Under the pieces are notes generated by a model that saw only the letters and a program-made list of their open reading frames with translations, did no database searches and was not told where the DNA came from. Positions 33,111 to 45,537 of a stretch of DNA of 64,000 nt are shown piece by piece. Location of the stretch: the NCBI GenBank assembly GCA_001939145.1, contig LSRX01000371.1, positions 145,111-209,110 of the forward strand, in the 5' to 3' direction. The number at the start of each line of letters is the position of its first letter. Positions within the stretch are counted from its first letter, which is position 1. Made by a program: the position numbers and the translations under genes. This DNA is from Symbiodinium microadriaticum. Taxonomy: Eukaryota; Sar; Dinophyceae; Suessiales; Symbiodiniaceae.

Positions 33111-34289
33111 CGCTCAGGCCGATGAGGGTGTCTTCAGAACTGCTGTGCCGCCTGGGATTCTCGGAGCTCCGAGGGCCTCGGCAAGGGCGAGGACCTGGCA
33201 GCGCGCGCTGCCTCCTTCCTGGCCTTGCTGGCGGCCTCTGGCCGCGCCTGGGCCGGACGCCACTTGTCCGGGAGCAACCTCTTGCACTCAGACTACAGAA
33301 TGAACCAGACTCAGCAGAGATGCGAAGCTTGCAGAGTTAAGGATTCTTCCGAGCAGGCTAAAACTCCGTCGACATGGCTTGATGAACCTACCTGGTGAAG
33401 TTGGATGCTGCCCCGAAGAACATCAAAGGTCTGACGAGCAAAGTGCGATGCTGAAGGAGAACTCTTCATTGGATGGTGATCCGTCCGAGCGGTACCATGC
33501 CGGTGCTCGCGGATGCAGAGGAGGGCGGCAAAGAGCTGGAGGAGTAGAAGCAAAGACTTCAACTACGTCAGCACTCAGCGCTGACTTGGAAAATGCTGGG
33601 TCCCCCATACCTGCCTGTTGCCAGGACAGCTGCAGAACTCGACTACGAGTTTTTATCGCATTATGTTGCGTGTTGGCTCAGAGCAGCACTGGTCGCCCTG
33701 CATTCCGCACGCTTGCCACGAGGACGTACACGAGCATTGTCATTTAGGGCTTGTTGTTGGATCAGTAGGTGCCAACAAGATGCGAAGCAATGCGGAAGCG
33801 ATATCACTCCTGCCCGGCGCACGGTGCAGTGAGCATCGCACGCGTCCTCATTCGACGCTTTGGATCTGAGGGGCCTCGGCCTGGCTTCAGACCATCCTTT
33901 GTTTTGGTTTGGCCGAAGGCGGGGTTTCACAAGTACACGGTCTGCACCGGTGTCAGGTTCCAACTGATGAGCATCCATGTTGGACAGGATCCACAGCCGA
34001 CGCCCAGGTGGTGCTAGCATCTGGGAAGGGCGGAGACAGGCCGCTTTGCATGATCGAATGTGTGCACTGTGTTTCTGCGCTTTGGCTGGGGATAAACTGC
34101 GGAAGGCGGCCTCAGGGTGCCCTGGCAGTTACTCGTGACATTGAGCGACGGGTGGTCCAGGCAGGCTCGCCAGAAATGGCACTTGTAATTTGATGCACCA
34201 CGACTCCGCTTTTGCAGGCTGGAGGCAACACGGTAGGTGTCGAAGCCCGAGTAGCCTCAAGCCATCGGCGCAAGACATCCTCGCGTGTC
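33111..34289. other. Unassigned stretch
   Basis: Open pieces such as 33593-33832 (contains LDYEFLSHYVACWLRAALVA in another frame) look partly coding, but no domain is recognised and splice sites were not resolved. Confidence 0.3.
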
Positions 34290-35170
34290 GACGAGAGGTT
34301 CTGGTGGCGTCGCTTTCCTGGACTTCTGCTGACGACCTTGACCTGCACATGCTTTTGCCAGGTGGCTCTTTGATTTTTGAACCGACAGAGTGCGATGAAT
34401 GCTGTCAGGTGGTCAGGAAATCAGCTACAGGCACAAGACGGCGGAAGGTGGTGAGTTGGATGTTGACATGTGACGCGTCCTCAGTTGTTATGGTTCACAA
34501 GTCCTGGCAGCGCCCTTACGAGTGGCACGGGTTCGTACTTAATACTGTTACAATTTTGGCTGCTCCTTGCTGATCTTGCCCGTATCACTCAACAAGTTCG
34601 CTGCACCGAAAATAGTTTACTGTGGCCGCTGGCGCACTGTCATAAGTCATTGCGCCCCTCGCCACAAACAGGATTGCGCCTGTGTGACTTTGCAATAATC
34701 GGTTCTTGCCTCGGCATATCATATACCATCCTGTCGTGACTAGGTGTGCAAGGGAAGCATGGCGGCATGCATCTCAGAGCCAACTGTAAGACGGCAATCC
34801 CTGTGGTTACGCAGCTACACCGGAGCTCAGGCAATTGTGCTGACCGGCCAGTCGAGAACATTGTGTTCCAGGATGACCCACCTGCAGGGCAAGATGCCCA
34901 GCAGTGGCGCTACCGCCTTCTTGCAATCAGCAACTGACGCAAACAAGTACGTAGACATGCGGGCACACACACGCACCCACACCCACACCCACACCCACAC
35001 CCACACCCACACCCACACCCACACCCACACCCACACTCATGCACGGGGACACAGATGTATTTGTGACCGGTGGATTTTTGCGAGGCGCTACAAGATCTTT
35101 GTCCAGAACTTTAACTACCACTTGAACACCCTGCCGGAGAACATGCAGGCAAAGAGTGTCCGCAAGCATG
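34290..35170 (+). CDS. DUF2135-like beta-domain protein, three or more exons
   Basis: Exon patch 34300-34460 reads VLVASLSWTSADDLDLHMLL followed by PGG, and further on GGELDVDM (about 34447-34470). A second patch near 34836-34890 reads DRPVENIVFQDDPPAG. A third, about 35085-35160, reads YKIFVQNFNYHLNTLP. This order (DLDLH...P-G, LDVD, ENI-x-x-x-x-x-P-x-G, then a closing strand with N-F) matches the DUF2135/YfaP-type beta-sandwich seen in bacterial and protist proteins. Its biochemical role is unknown. The second intron contains the CACCCA tract. Gene ends were not found; coding-like pieces at 36.5-37.5 kb might belong to it. Confidence 0.5.
34974..35036 (+). repeat. (CACCCA)n minisatellite inside an intron
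   Basis: About ten near-perfect six-base units. By the exon order on either side, the tract lies in the intron between the second and third DUF2135-like exons. Confidence 0.95.
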
Positions 35171-38100
35171 AATGCACTGCAGCGCCTTTGGATTTTCAGC
35201 TTCGTTCACACCTCATGCAGCTTCAGGAGGCTTTGTGCCTGCATAGGCTTGCCTTCCCAACGGTTTCATAGCAAGGTTCGATGAAGCTGTCATCCTGTCA
35301 GCTCCGTCGTAGCAGTGCAGCAGCGATACAGCAATCACCGTGAAAACACCAGATTGTTTCTGAGGATTGTGCTGAGTGCGCTGGGTACTATCTCGCGAGT
35401 GTGCACTTGCATGCCTTCTGTGGTCGCCCTGCGCCACTTAAACTGAATTTTCGTGGCATGTTTACAGACCAACGGTGCAGGTGGCCCGAATGCAGGACAA
35501 GCGGGCAGTTCGGGTCTTCAGTGTTCTTTCGTCGACCGCAGACTTGTTTATGCACATCATGCTGTAGAACGACCAGGAGGGCCGCAAGGCGTCGAAAGAG
35601 GAGATGCAGCTTCGCCTAAGCCGCAAGGCTGCAAATGCTTGTTGGACGCGTGTCGGTTGTCCAGTGCCATTCCAGGCCAAGATCGACCGGTGCTGTTCGA
35701 CCTGCTACTCAAGGCCCTCCGCCCCTTATTCATCAAACCCGCACAGCAACTGGTCACTCGCGGATCCTTAGCTTTCTGTGTTTCGCATAGCTGCTGCAGG
35801 CAAGTGTTGCTGCCAAGTTTCAGCAATCCTCACCTCGAGCAGCCCCGCTATGTGATTCAGGTGCACGGAAGCAAGAAGCTCTTCGAAGGTCTCTGCACGT
35901 GAGGATCTTGGCATGCTGCGGCGTTTGCATTTGGTGATATCAATATGGGTGCGGAATGTGGAGGCCGGCAGGAAAAACGCACGGCAGTAGCGATGCCCAG
36001 TGCCCAGGACGTGTGAATGGCAGCTGTGAGAGAAACGCCGCTGCAGAATGCAGCAGCTTTTTCGTCCCCTGTCAGAAGAAGTACCAAGCCGTAATCTACA
36101 GGACAAGCAACGTATCAGACAACACACGGACAGCCAATATGCCCGCGCGTGTTTTTTAAAACAGCATCGCCAGGCCCTTTTCGTGAAGTGACGTGATTAA
36201 GATACCCAGCACCCGAATATCTCGCAAAATTTCACGCTGGCATGAAACTGCTCGGTGAATGATGCATGCACAGAGTCCACTTACATGATAACTTCAAGCA
36301 GCCAGAGGGATTCTTCATCCGTGAGCAAGTGCTTGACTACCGTGATTTGACCCACCCTACGCCAACAAGACGTTCGCAAGCAACGTATATAGAGATGCTT
36401 CCAGTTTTCCAGCCGTGTGTTCGGGTTTCTCGAGCCGTGCGGGTCTTCTTCAACAACTGGATCTGGTAAAAGCCAAGCCGCAATTGCAGCGGCGGTCAGG
36501 GACGCAAACCCTGGCTTTGGCAAATGTCACCTCGAAAGTGCGCTCCATGGGCTCCGTGGTTTTGAGGTAATTGTCTTGGAATTCGACTATGACCCCACGA
36601 AGGCGCATCCGTCAGCTGATGTCGAAAAGCACTTGATGTGCTACCGCAGGATGAGGACGAGAGGTTCATTCCGCACTTCGAAGCAGTCGCAGCTCAAGAA
36701 TGCCAGCGGCAGAGCATACTCGTTTTGTCGTTGCAGAGTTGTAGAATGTAGAGACTGGTGTCGCCGCGTTTCATCCTCGAGTTGCTGCACGAGGCCTAAG
36801 ATACTCGGAGAAGCTTGCCCTGGCTGGCTCGGAGGTTGGTGAGCGTGCAATGAAGATGCAATGTATCTGAGTGTGCGACAGACGATGTGGCTCTCCAGGC
36901 ACGTGCTTTGCCGGGAAGTCCATACCTGAGACGGTGTTGGCAAATTTTCTCCTTTCATTTCGTTGACCTTTCCCTACATCGAGCTGGAAGGCCCGCGCGA
37001 GAAGTCTGTTCAGCCAAGAACGTCTGATGGCAAGGTCGAGAATTGAAGGCCTGGCTGCCACACGCACGTCTGCTTCGGGCAGGTGAAGAAAACAGGCGGT
37101 GGAGGTGCAAAGGCACATCGCTCTGGCAAGCGAGCAGGCCTGAAGCCAAGCACGAGCTCATGTTGTTTGGATCGGATATTGCAGTTTGGGATGGGCATGG
37201 ATGGTACGATGTCGTGTTTTCGGGCCGTGCTCCACGGACGCTCTTCAAGGAGTCGCGCCATCACACTCGTGTCAGTGCTGGGAGCTCATCAAAGCCAGAG
37301 AAGTCGAGGATCAGACACCTGGCGGGCGACACAGGCTGAGCAACATGCATCGAGACACGGTGCTACAGACAGCATGCGCACAATCGTTTCGACTCCGGGA
37401 TGTAGGGTGGGCGCCTTTGCAGTTGAGCTACATGTTTTTGTGAAGCCCATCACAAGCCAGGACTTTCAACTGCTGACTTTCAAAGACACAAATTTCGGAC
37501 CGCTTTGCGAAGGTACTGAAACATACACCCTGCGTGCCGGAATGCTGCCAACAATTCGCCAACTTCGATTGTCCCGCGTCTTGCTTCGATCGCTTAGGCC
37601 GGCATGCCAACATCGAGATGGCCACCAGCTGGCCTGTGAAAGACACCTGAACCGCACATGACGTGTCAATCGCAACCGTGGCCTTCTTGAGTTAGGCTTC
37701 GGTCCCAATGAAGTCCACACCGATCGTGGAAAAGTTGAACTCATGCAGCCAGCCAGGGGTGTGTAATTGTCGCTGCAACTCGCTCTCTTGAACGTCTGGA
37801 CCTGTCATGTTGCTGTTTCATGTGAGGATGTGCTAGACAGCTCAAATTGCAGGTCAAGGCAGGGAAGATGCAAAGCACGCTGCGCTTCAGGCTGACCCGC
37901 TAGAAGGAAGACAGAACCCGGCGCGTGCTCACGTGTTTATGTGCCGTCGCCTGTGGCCTGCTGCGGGAGGCAGTTCGCAGTTCCTCTCCAGAACTGCTCG
38001 CTGCCAAGCCGGCATCGGTGCTGCGGTCTTTGCTATCTGATCTGGGCGCTACGTGCTCGCTCCTCAGCTGGCCGCGAGATTGTATTCCAGAGTGCAAGTC

Positions 38101-38281
38101 CGAGCTGCAGCACAAGGCAAGGGCTGCATGGAAAAGGCGGAGCTGGTTGACAAACTGCAGCAAGCTCACACTCGCTGCTGTGAGATTCGTGTTCTTGCAT
38201 TGAGTTCTCTGACATCCTCAGGCTTGCTGCGGCCGACGTTAGGTCAGAGCTCTGATCCCGCGCCTTGCAAGCGAATGCAAG
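35171..38281. other. Unassigned region with coding-like pieces
   Basis: Open stretches at 35453-35902, 36417-36842 (includes GFEVIVLEFDYDPTKAHPSA) and around 37150-37250 (GSDIAVWDGHGWYDVVFSGR) look like exons, but no family is recognised. No repeats or RNA genes are seen. Confidence 0.35.
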
Positions 38282-41200
38282 ATGCCTCGCCTCGGCTGTT
38301 TCCGGGTACTGTCGTTCGCAGGCGCACTGTTTGCACTGTTGACAAGCGTGGTTGTCGCTTTGCCACACCTCAAGCTGCAACCTGCTCTTGCCACGCGCTG
38401 CCACGCTGCCATGGCCCCCAAGAAGAAGCCCGCGCAAGTCAAGGCGCGGCTGTGCAGTATTGCAGCTCGGGAGCCTTCGAGGGATCGGACTGAGCTTGGT
38501 CTAAGTCAGCTGCTTCTGTGGGATGCGGGACCGTCGTTGTCATGGCAGGCTAAGGCCAAAAAGGTCGTCACGAAGGCCAGCGTCTGTGAGGCCGGCCAGC
38601 TTGCAGTGCCACATCCGACAGTCCGACAGGCAGCAGTGAAGCGCAAGCCTGCGGCGAGCAAGGCAAGCAAGGCCCGGAAGGCGCCCTCTGGAGACTTCAA
38701 GGGGACACGGCTCTCCTCGTGACTCCGGGGAAATGTGCGGTGGTGCGCCAGTCGGTGTCACGGAGATGCAGGAGCAGAAGAGGAAGAATCAGAAGCAGAA
38801 CTATGTAGAAGTAGCAGCAGTGGGGTCAGAAGAACAGGACCGGAATGACGGCAGGGGCGGATGGAGCAGAAGGAGGAGTTGGAGGGTTTGGCGGGGACCG
38901 CAGCAGCAACAGCTTGTGGGGGGCAGGGGCAGCGAGTGGGAGCAAACACCGTGATTGTGAAAGAGCAGCATGTACTGATGGCACATGACGGAGCGGAGGA
39001 CCTGGGTGTTTCAGTGTTTTGCCTGCCTACTCCCCGTGCCTCGTCTTGATTGATGCCAGGTGGTGGCCCCAACGAAGCCCATTCGAATCGGTTTTTTGAT
39101 TGGCAAGGCCATGGCTTCCGCATTTGCATCGAGGGATCGGTGCAGAGGATGTAGAGACAGCCTGGAGGACACAGACTTGGTGGAAGATCCGAAGTATGTC
39201 GGTGATGCCTCGTTCATGGCTGACATGCCAGACAAGTACCGCGTCGACCCTGAGAGCAAGGAGCTGTCACGGACCTTTCAAGTGAGAGATGAAAGCGGAG
39301 CACGCTTGCAGAGGTGTGCAACTTTTGCAATTACCACGCAAGCATAATTTGAGTGATTGTGTGTCTTTTCGGGCATGACATTTGCACGTAAGGCAAGCAA
39401 CAAGCATGCATGACATTTTGTAATTGGCCGGGTGAGCGGGGGCGCGGTATCCTCAAAGCCTCCATGGATTTTGAAGGTGTGCTGGCACCTACATCCACCC
39501 CCCGGCTCCTCACGAGAAGAACATCACAGCAAACCCAAAGCGATCCCTGGAGGCCCAAAACAAGCAACTCCAAGTCAATCCTTAAAAGAAGCCCTGTTGC
39601 GATGCAGGAGTATTTGAAGAACTGTGAAGCTGGTGTCAAAGGATTTGCTCATGCAGATGTCGCGATTCCTTGGTGACGCCCCTGCCGAGATATGTATGCT
39701 CCCTTGTGCTTCTGTGCAGCAATGGACGGATCAGGTACATTCACAAGAAGTACGGTGGTGATGTAACTGTTGACATGATCTTCCCGGAGGAGATCACGCT
39801 GAAGCGGTTGACTCGCAGCCGCGCTTCGTACGGTCTCACGGTCTGGTGTCTAGTGGCAGCAGCAACTCACCCCGAAAGGCTAAACAACTAAATTCTCACT
39901 AACGCTGTGCGACGAAACACGAAAGCAAAAGACTGTAACCGGTCCACGCTGGTTGGCAGCCAAGGAAGTCTAACATGTGCAACTACATCATCGGGTATGA
40001 TGTCATCAACTCCATTTTCGAGGGTCCAAAGAGGCCTTCTATGGCAGAGAGGTCGCCTTGGAAACGAGCTGTGCTGTTGACAGGTACAAAGAGGTAACGA
40101 AGGCATTTACCGAATGTGGCAATCTAATGCCAAGCTGGGAAGTCCAGGACAGGCCAAAGGTGAGACTTTTCGGAGCTCGTTGCTGGGGCGCTGTGCAGAT
40201 CCTAGAGACATTTGAGCTTGTCAAGGACTTTATCTACATCAAGTCTCGCTACATGCAGGCCTCGACATTGCAACCTTCTTTGCTGGGATTGAGCTGCAAG
40301 CAGGCAAGAAGGCACTGGCTGATGTTGCCCTCAGGCTTGCATGGACGCTGGGATACCTATGGCACCGACGATTTTCGCTAAGAAGAGCAAGCGAAGCCCA
40401 GCGAAGCTGCTGGCAGAGATCAAAGCGCGAGGTGGGAGTAGGCTGCATTTTTTGTTCGAAGCCGAGACGATGCGCCGCACGAGGTTGGCAGACGTTTGTG
40501 ATGAAGCAATCCATGATGGCTTTCTCTCTTGGCTTTTGCAAGCTGAAGGTCGAGGAGCCTCTTTGGGGATTGTGACAGGTGTGATGTCGGGCGCTTGCGT
40601 CTTTACAAGGATTGCGAGAAGGATCCCAGCATTCTCAAGAACTATTTCCGGGACTACGCGGAATGTCTGCCTGGCAAAGTGCAGTGTTCTCTTCATGATG
40701 TTTCTTGTCTTGGTCTCACTTCGTAAACCTACTGTACTGTTCTCTTGATGATGTTTCTTGTCTTGGTCTCTCTTCGTAAACCTACTGGCGTTCGGAATCA
40801 TGGCAGGTCCTGAGTATGTCGTGCAAGAGGCCATCGACGGCTTCACCAGGAATTGGGAGACCAGGACGATCTGCCATTTTTTTGTGCAGTGCTCTTCTGA
40901 TTGATTGTGTAGCTCCAAAGTTATGTGGAGCTTGTTACACAGGGTCTTCTGGTTCAACGGCAAGTTCCTTTATGCGTCGTGGCAGCAAGAAGTCCCGGGA
41001 CGCGTCTGCATATTGATGCTTCGGTCCGATGGATGGGGGAGCTACAGGCAATCGCGAACAAGGCGGCAGTCTCCACTGAAGACGGCCAAGAGGTGATAAT
41101 CACGGGTGCCATGGCTTTCTCATCTTGCTTTTGTACTTTGGTTTTGAGTCGCCCCCGCGTTATCATGCGTTATCCGTCTCTGTCTGTCTGCGTTTTCGTC

Positions 41201-41665
41201 GTGTTGTTGCACGGAGGAGACGACATCCCCTCCGAATTCCTGGAGAATGCGAAGCGAATAGGTGAACAGGCACTCAAGATCTTGCCACAGCTGTGCACTC
41301 CCTCAGGACTGAACCTAGGTCGAGGTTCAGCTGTGTGGTTTCACAAAGATCAGAGCAATGCCCTTGAGAACGAACGGTTCGCGCCAGGACAGCCCGTTGA
41401 CATGACGCTGATTCGCACTGATGTCGGCTGTTCAGACAGCCCGTTGCATGACAAGCACACCAACTGGGACCCCAACGGACGGACGTTTTTCTTGAACGAG
41501 ATTGAGTACGGCGGGACCACCTACTTCATCCGACATCTCAAGGAGGCGAGCTCGGGGTGTTCGCACTCCCAGCCCCCCACCAGTCACAGCAGTGCCTGCC
41601 AGGATTGGGTCCCGAAATGGGCCGAACTCTATGTCAATAAGTCGAATGAAGTCTTTGACAAGTGG
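38282..41665 (+). CDS. ATP-grasp-like enzyme with hydrophobic N-terminus and lysine-rich linker, more than 12 exons
   Basis: Exon 1 (38282-38443, 54 codons) starts at ATG with a hydrophobic run FAGALFALLTSVVVALP, like a signal or transit peptide, then MAPKKKPAQVK. Exons 38549-38581 and 38630-38701 keep the same frame and add a Lys/Ala-rich linker. Later exons read KPIRIGFLIGK (about 39070), DVTVDMIFPEEITLKRLTR (about 39758), CNYIIGYDVINSIFEGPK (about 39980), MAPTIFAKKSKRSPAKLLAE (about 40363), YVVQEAIDGFTRNWETR (about 40815), VFWFNGKFLYA (about 40945), RIGEQALKILPQL (about 41255), and VDMTLIRTDVGC then FFLNEIEYGGTTYFIRHLK (41399-41542). The order V-x-Q-E, then F-x-G-x-F-L-Y-A, then R-x-D and N-E-I-E matches the ATP-grasp nucleotide and Mg-binding core. 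The substrate is unknown. Several donors look like GC. The last exon seen reads DWVPKWAELYVNKSNEVFDK (about 41605-41665). Confidence 0.6.
40685..40786 (+). repeat. 49-base tandem duplication in an intron
   Basis: TGTTCTCTTCATGATGTTTC... (40685-40733) is repeated at 40738-40786 with two mismatches. It lies between two exons of the ATP-grasp-like gene. Confidence 0.9.
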
Positions 41666-43162
41666 CAGACTAAGAGACGCAGAGCCCTGTCTGTTCACGT
41701 TCCGCGTGTCGGCTTTCTCAGGATGTGCGAAGCGGCAGCCTAGCAAGCTCAGCAAACCCCTTCCACACTTAGCCAAGTTTCACAAGTACCTCGCAACCAT
41801 TTGAGAAGGCGGGGTGGGGACCTACATATGCCCCATATTTTTGTCATATGCTGGTGTTGGTGGAAATGCCGTCGATTTTGGAGAGAGCATGCAAGAGCAT
41901 GACGCTCCTGCGAAGATTCCATCAATGTTGCCATGAGGGCAACCTGTGAAGGGTTGGAATCCGCTGGGTGCAGGGTGTGCATGGTAGCATCATGCTTTCG
42001 GCGTCCTGCGAGAAATAGGATGCTTTGCCTTGATTCTCGCTTGCTCGAGAACTCCTTGTCTTCAGGATCGGGGGGGGGGGCAGGACGGGCAAACAATTAT
42101 GCGCACATGGCTGTGCGAGAAGGGCAGTTTCGGTTCAAGTGTCCCCACAGCAGCTAGTCAATAATTGTTTCCATGAATCCTGTCGTTGCCCAGCGGTGAA
42201 GACTTCCACAGCAAAGTTCCTTTTTTGTGGATCCCTTGCAGTGCAAAGGTGAGTGGGTCCCTCAGTGTGACAGCAGAGCAGCTCGCTGCTTTTGGGCGTT
42301 ACCCAGGCGATGAACCAGATCTTTCGGTCATTTGAGTTTTTTTCTTTCCGAGGTCACGTCTGCAACAGAAAATGGCATCCGGAAGCGGTCAGCCTGCAAG
42401 CGAGGAGGACTATTTGGTGCAAGATGGCAAAGAGGCATCACCAAGAATCATTCATTTGCAAAGATGCTGCCCTGTGCATGTCAGGACATTCGGAGGCTTT
42501 TCAGTCATTTTGCGCACCAGGACCTTTCCTTTCTTCGCATGCCAGTTGTGCACGTTCGTTTTGTCCTGCAAATCTCTCGCAGGAAGATCGGGGCTGGAGA
42601 CTCTCGCATGGCACTCAAAAATATAAGTTCCCGAGTTTTTGTTTGGGCCGTTCTCAGTTCAAGCATTCGTAGGCCAGCGGAGTTGGAGCAACTGCTGCAG
42701 GCTTGGCGCAGGGATGTGCTTGTTCTGTTGCGGAGCGAAGTACATCACGATCCAGAAGAGCACTTCTCCACTAATACACTTAAACTACAGCTGTGGAAGG
42801 GTTGAAGACATGTGCACGGCAAGCCCAAAGCCTCCGGGCAAAGCGATGGATCCCGAAGCAGCATTCTTGGAGCGTGCCCTTCCAATATGTTTGTTGTGTT
42901 CAACAAGCCCAAGCCAACATCTCACTTCCAAAGTAGTAAGGCATCTCCATCCCAGATCCTGAAGCCAAATCGGCAAACCAAAAGCCTCGGCAGCATAAAA
43001 CACACCCGCCAAGTGGAACCGTGACAGGAGAAAAAGGGGTACAATCTCACCGCTTCAGAAACAGATTGATTGAAAGCAAGAACGACCCCAGTATTCAAGA
43101 TGCTGAAGCGACCCCTGTCCCGATCCGAATGAGTCAGTGACCAGTCGGTTTGCATGAGTTTG
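41666..43162. other. No recognised gene
   Basis: Contains a run of eleven G near 42070. Open stretches 42292-42672 and 42332-42805 overlap in different frames and show no family features. Confidence 0.35.
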
Positions 43163-45322
43163 CTTGCAGAAGGCAGTCGAAGCAGGGCTACTTCCGGAAG
43201 GTTTCGCGAAACGACTGTTCCAGGCTTGGACTTGCACTAGATTCGTCACAGATGTTCATCGCATTCGACGCATCGGGCTACATCCGTCTCAGATTTATGA
43301 CGAGGCATGGGCACCTGGACTAGATTCCTTGACGGAGGGGCGCTTCATTGCCGGCTTCCAAGTGCGCCGGACCTTTCTGTCGACAGCGGCTACGACCTGT
43401 TGCGAGCGGCTGCGTGCCGTGGGAGGTATACTTAGCTCATAGAGAGCAGTGGTTTGAACAATGGTGGCTGGCGAAAAGTGGAGGAACCTCTGCTAGACCA
43501 CCGAGTACGGTGCTCATCGTTGCAAGTGTATGTTGCATGCGCAGTCGAGCATAGTTGGCTGAGGCCATCGATTGATGAGTGAGCTACGAAAGGAGCCGAG
43601 CGGCAACCAGGCACACTGGGTCGTTCCGTTTCCATTGCTGAAGGATGATGAAACGGTGGGCTTCGATCAATTCCGCGAATTTTGTGGCAGCTTGGCTGAG
43701 GACTTGCGTGCTGCAGGAAAGCCGTCCTGAACGTTCCATGTCTGCGTAAGTGGCACATGCAGGAATCGAACTACGTGCCACCTCCTGCTTCATTCCTGCG
43801 ATCAGTGTGGCAGGTGTCGCTGCTTCTCAGTTTGTGTTTTTCTCACTTTTCTTTCGCATGTTTTGGGAGGCCTGCATTGACAATGCAAAGAAGGATCTTG
43901 GACAAACCTATGCGGATCGGCTTCCAGATGCTGCCAACCCGCCGTTTTGATTGCACCACTTTGCGGTGATTTTTCTGCATCTTGGATGTCCTTGCTGCCA
44001 GGCGTACGATGCACTGGTGGATGCATATGCTAGCCACTGGCGCTTTTGGTTGGAGGACTGGATAGCAGAGCGCGAGGCGGCTTGCGAGTGGTGCTCAAAG
44101 GAATGGTGCGACAAATAAGACGCCAGGTCTCGAGCATGCCAGCAAAGCAGGAGGACTCCCTTCTTTCTCCAAGCACGAAATGCCTGCCGTCCACTCGAGC
44201 CTTGGACAGGACAGTGAAGAGGTAAAAGCCGCCGTTACAGTCCAACGGCATTTTCGTTTGAAGCCCAAACCCAATGTGTGTAAGGCTTCCGTCAGACTGC
44301 TGGTGAAAGGTGCCTACAAAGCTCGCAGGAGGGTTGACAAGAAAAAGTCTGAGGCCGATCCGATGTTTTCAGTGGCTCGTTTCGTAGATGTTGGAGGGCC
44401 TGCCATTATCTGGAGCGACGGGACAGCTCTTGCAGGTACTCCTCTCGGATTTGGCTCAGACCATGTCGAACAAGGATCGCAGCTGTTTTTGCTGGTGAAA
44501 CGCCCCGCGCAAGTCTACGAAGGCGGCAGCAGCAAAGCTTTTCGAAAGGTTTGACAGCGGGAGGAAGGCCGGGATTGCAGCAACATAATACATTTGATGG
44601 CTGCTTTCTTTTCTTTGGTGGGGATCTCCTGATTTACAGGACTTCTGGACAGCGGAGGACATGGCACGCTTTTGTGCAGAACTTTGGCAACAACAAGACA
44701 ACGCGCTGCTTGCCTACCAGCTTCATCATGCTTCGTCGTTGATGGCAGACTTGTAGAAGACATGCGTGCAGCTGCCAGAAGAGGCCGCCTCCTCCAGCAG
44801 CTTTTGGAGCAGATGCAATGAAGAAGGTACGCGTTGGGCTTGCTTGCACTGCAGCTTTCGTGGGTGGCTTTGCTCAGCAGGTGCGAGCACTTGCTGGAAC
44901 TCGACCCAAGAAAGTGCTGGCGAAAATGAGCGAAGAGGTCAACCCGAAGTCCTGATGCATTGATACCATTGTCAAGTATTGTCCGTCTGCTGAATCGGCA
45001 GGAGGAGGTATTTCTCACTAGAGAAGAGTTCAGACGTGGTTTGCCTGCCTCCCAGCCGTTGAAAATAAATAAATATCCTGGAAGAGGTGCGGATTCGCAT
45101 GCAGTTGCTATAAGGTTGACATGGAATGACAGACGTCACCGACAGCTGATGAAGTGGGAGCGTGCTCGGTACTGTGAGGCTTTTGCGAAGCTTTGGAGAG
45201 TCCTTTTTCCACGAAGCTTCAGCCACAGCCAGCAACAGGTGTATGCCTGTCCATGTTGCCGGGGCCGCTTTCGTGTCGTCGCAGTTCCTGTTCCATCTGA
45301 AGGCCAGGGGATGCAGGCATGA
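43163..45322 (+). CDS. Unknown multi-exon gene(s), exon patches only
   Basis: Coding-like pieces follow one another on the + strand: KAVEAGLLPEGFAKRLFQ (from about 43165, after TTGCAG), SGNQAHWVVPFPLLKDDETV with GFDQFREFCGSLAEDLR (about 43590-43720), AYDALVDAYASHWRFWLEDW (about 44002) and VKAAVTVQRHFRLK (about 44220). The last resembles a single IQ-type calmodulin-binding helix. A further open piece is at 44960-45322. I do not recognise the family. The patches may come from more than one gene. Confidence 0.3.
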
Positions 45323-45537
45323 TCTGTGGGGGTGAAAACCTGAAAACCTTCTTCCAGGCTACAGCCTCGAGATCGCAAAAGTGATAGATGAAGGAATGGC
45401 GCAAGGGGTTTGGAACTGAAGCTGCACCGTTTGAGCCTGAAAAGTGGTGATCACTCGCCATCACCCGCCCCTGTTAAGGTCACTTCTCTGACCGGCGTGA
45501 AGGATCCTCCGCGCTTCCAGTCGGGGCGGCAGTTGGG

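Noticed and set aside
36440-36470. TGSGKS, resembling a P-loop ATP/GTP site
   Set aside because: The first glycine of the motif is missing, no downstream Walker B is seen, and TCTGGTAAAA looks like an intron donor.
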